Source: Nitrospinae bacterium CG22_combo_CG10-13_8_21_14_all_47_10 (GTDB taxonomy: Bacteria; Nitrospinota; Nitrospinia; Nitrospinales; VA-1). From it: a stretch of 14,733 nt of DNA. Made by a program: the position numbers and the translations under genes. Below the pieces are notes generated by a model. The model did not search any database and was not told the DNA's origin. It saw nothing but the letters and a program-made list of their open reading frames with translations. Positions 13,791 through 14,733 of the stretch are shown piece after piece. Within the stretch, counting starts at the first letter, position 1, and each line of letters opens with the position of its first letter. Where the stretch lies: positions 1 through 14,733 of the forward strand of contig PCTK01000030.1 in the NCBI GenBank assembly GCA_002786505.1, in the 5' to 3' direction.

Positions 13791-14733
13791 TCAATATAAA
13801 GGAACCGAAGAGTCAATTTTCTCCGACCATTCATTGATTCCCCCCCGCATGCTCTTGAGGTTACGAAATCCCATTTTCTCCATTGCTTTCAATGCTTTCA
13901 TTGAGCGCACCCCGGCCTTGCAATGAAGCACAATTTCGTCCTCCAGGTTCAGCCCATTCAGGCGTGCAGGATCCTTGGCCTCAATGTCGCCAAGTGGAAT
14001 CAGGGTCGCCCCTTCAATTTTGCAGATATCGTATTCGGACGGTTCCCGAACATCAATCAGCTTGAACGCATGCTTCGCATCCAGCATTTGCTTGACCTGC
14101 TCCACAGCAATTTCCAGGTCAGCGGCAGGCTCTTCAACCGGCATTATGCCGCAGAACTGTTCATAGTCGACCAACTCCGTGATGGTCGGGTTGTCACCGC
14201 AGATGGGGCAGGACGGGTCCTTGCGTAATTTCATTTCCCTGAACTTCATCGACAAGGCATCGAACAGCAAAAGTCGTCCTACCAGTGAATCGCCCACACC
14301 CAGTATCAGCTTGACAACTTCGTTGGCCTGGAGCAACCCAACTATACCCGGCAGAATTCCAATTACCCCGCCCTCGGCACAACTAGGTACCAGACCAGGT
14401 GGTGGCGGTGCAGGATAAAGACAACGGTAGCAGGGCCCCACTCGGGAATCGAACACCGAGGCCTGGCCTTCAAAGCGCAGGATACATCCATATATATAAG
14501 GTTTCTTCAACAACACGCAGGCATCACTGGCCAGATAACGGGTGGGGAAATTGTCTGTACCATCAACAATAATGTCGTAGTCGGCAAAAATCTCCATCAC
14601 GTTTTCCGAAGACAAACGCGTGTTGTAGGTAGTGACATTGATACTGGAATTCAGGTCGGCAATGCGGGCCTTGGCCGAATCCACTTTCAGCGTCCCGACT
14701 GTAGATTCCCCATGCACTACCTGTCTTTGGAGG
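13791..14733 (-). CDS. moeB: MoeB/ThiF-type E1-like protein with rhodanese domain (partial)
   Basis: The gene is cut by the right edge: the frame continues in frame through LQRQVVHGESTVG, the known middle of the E1 fold, so the nucleotide-binding N-terminus lies outside. E1-like proteins adenylylate the C-terminus of a sulfur-carrier protein (MoaD, ThiS or similar). Counting from base 14717 as residue 1, DGTDN is at 52-56, the zinc cysteines are CYRC (96-99) and CPIC (170-173), and the SCAEGGVIG loop holds C113. The C-terminal rhodanese domain (about 200-308) has IDVREPSEY and active-site C266 in CKAGVRS, so it can carry persulfide sulfur. The fusion matches MOCS3/Uba4-type proteins. The pathway (molybdopterin, thiamine or tRNA thiolation) cannot be told without the carrier gene. 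Confidence 0.93.
   Translation of the reverse strand, partial: LQRQVVHGESTVGTLKVDSAKARIADLNSSINVTTYNTRLSSENVMEIFADYDIIVDGTDNFPTRYLASDACVLLKKPYIYGCILRFEGQASVFDSRVGPCYRCLYPAPPPPGLVPSCAEGGVIGILPGIVGLLQANEVVKLILGVGDSLVGRLLLFDALSMKFREMKLRKDPSCPICGDNPTITELVDYEQFCGIMPVEEPAADLEIAVEQVKQMLDAKHAFKLIDVREPSEYDICKIEGATLIPLGDIEAKDPARLNGLNLEDEIVLHCKAGVRSMKALKAMEKMGFRNLKSMRGGINEWSEKIDSSVPLY

Overview
This is a 14.7 kb stretch of a bacterial chromosome with moderate base composition, densely packed and with short gaps. Several features point to a Gram-negative bacterium: an HtrA-type protease with a lipoprotein signal, an isoaspartyl methyltransferase that may be exported, and an AlgC-type phosphohexomutase. 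The protein families would fit a Nitrospinota or deltaproteobacteria-like genome, but no marker gene here proves a lineage, so that placement is inference. No phage, transposase, CRISPR array, rRNA or tRNA was found.

Region 1 (1-5950, + strand): a hairpin-containing non-coding leader is followed by cysS (cysteinyl-tRNA synthetase). A DUF2851 protein follows, coupled to cysS by an ATGA overlap. After a 137-base gap come cysD and cysN, the two subunits of the GTP-driven sulfate adenylyltransferase, which abut with no gap. CysN carries a C-terminal APS-kinase-like domain whose P-loop and substrate motifs are eroded. The block therefore joins sulfate activation to cysteine use.

Region 2 (5951-7543): a 205-base gap full of small hairpins leads into a [2Fe-2S] ferredoxin with its own well-formed promoter. 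On the - strand follow a parDE-type toxin-antitoxin pair, with an 18-bp-arm palindromic operator at its promoter, and an unrecognised four-helix membrane protein.

Region 3 (7544-11651, + strand): a short-chain dehydrogenase and an HtrA-type serine protease lipoprotein form a tight pair. They are followed by a phosphomannomutase/phosphoglucomutase and a glyoxalase I-type protein.

Region 4 (11711-14733, - strand): a MoeB/ThiF E1-like protein with a C-terminal rhodanese domain is cut by the right edge. A 172-base gap with two hairpins and a TTGACA promoter follows. Then comes a compact set: a small lysine-rich protein of unknown function, an isoaspartyl methyltransferase and a MEMO1-family protein, with overlapping ends.

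The most interesting signal is the CysN C-terminal domain. It looks like an APS kinase that has lost catalysis and may act as a sensor or structural module.
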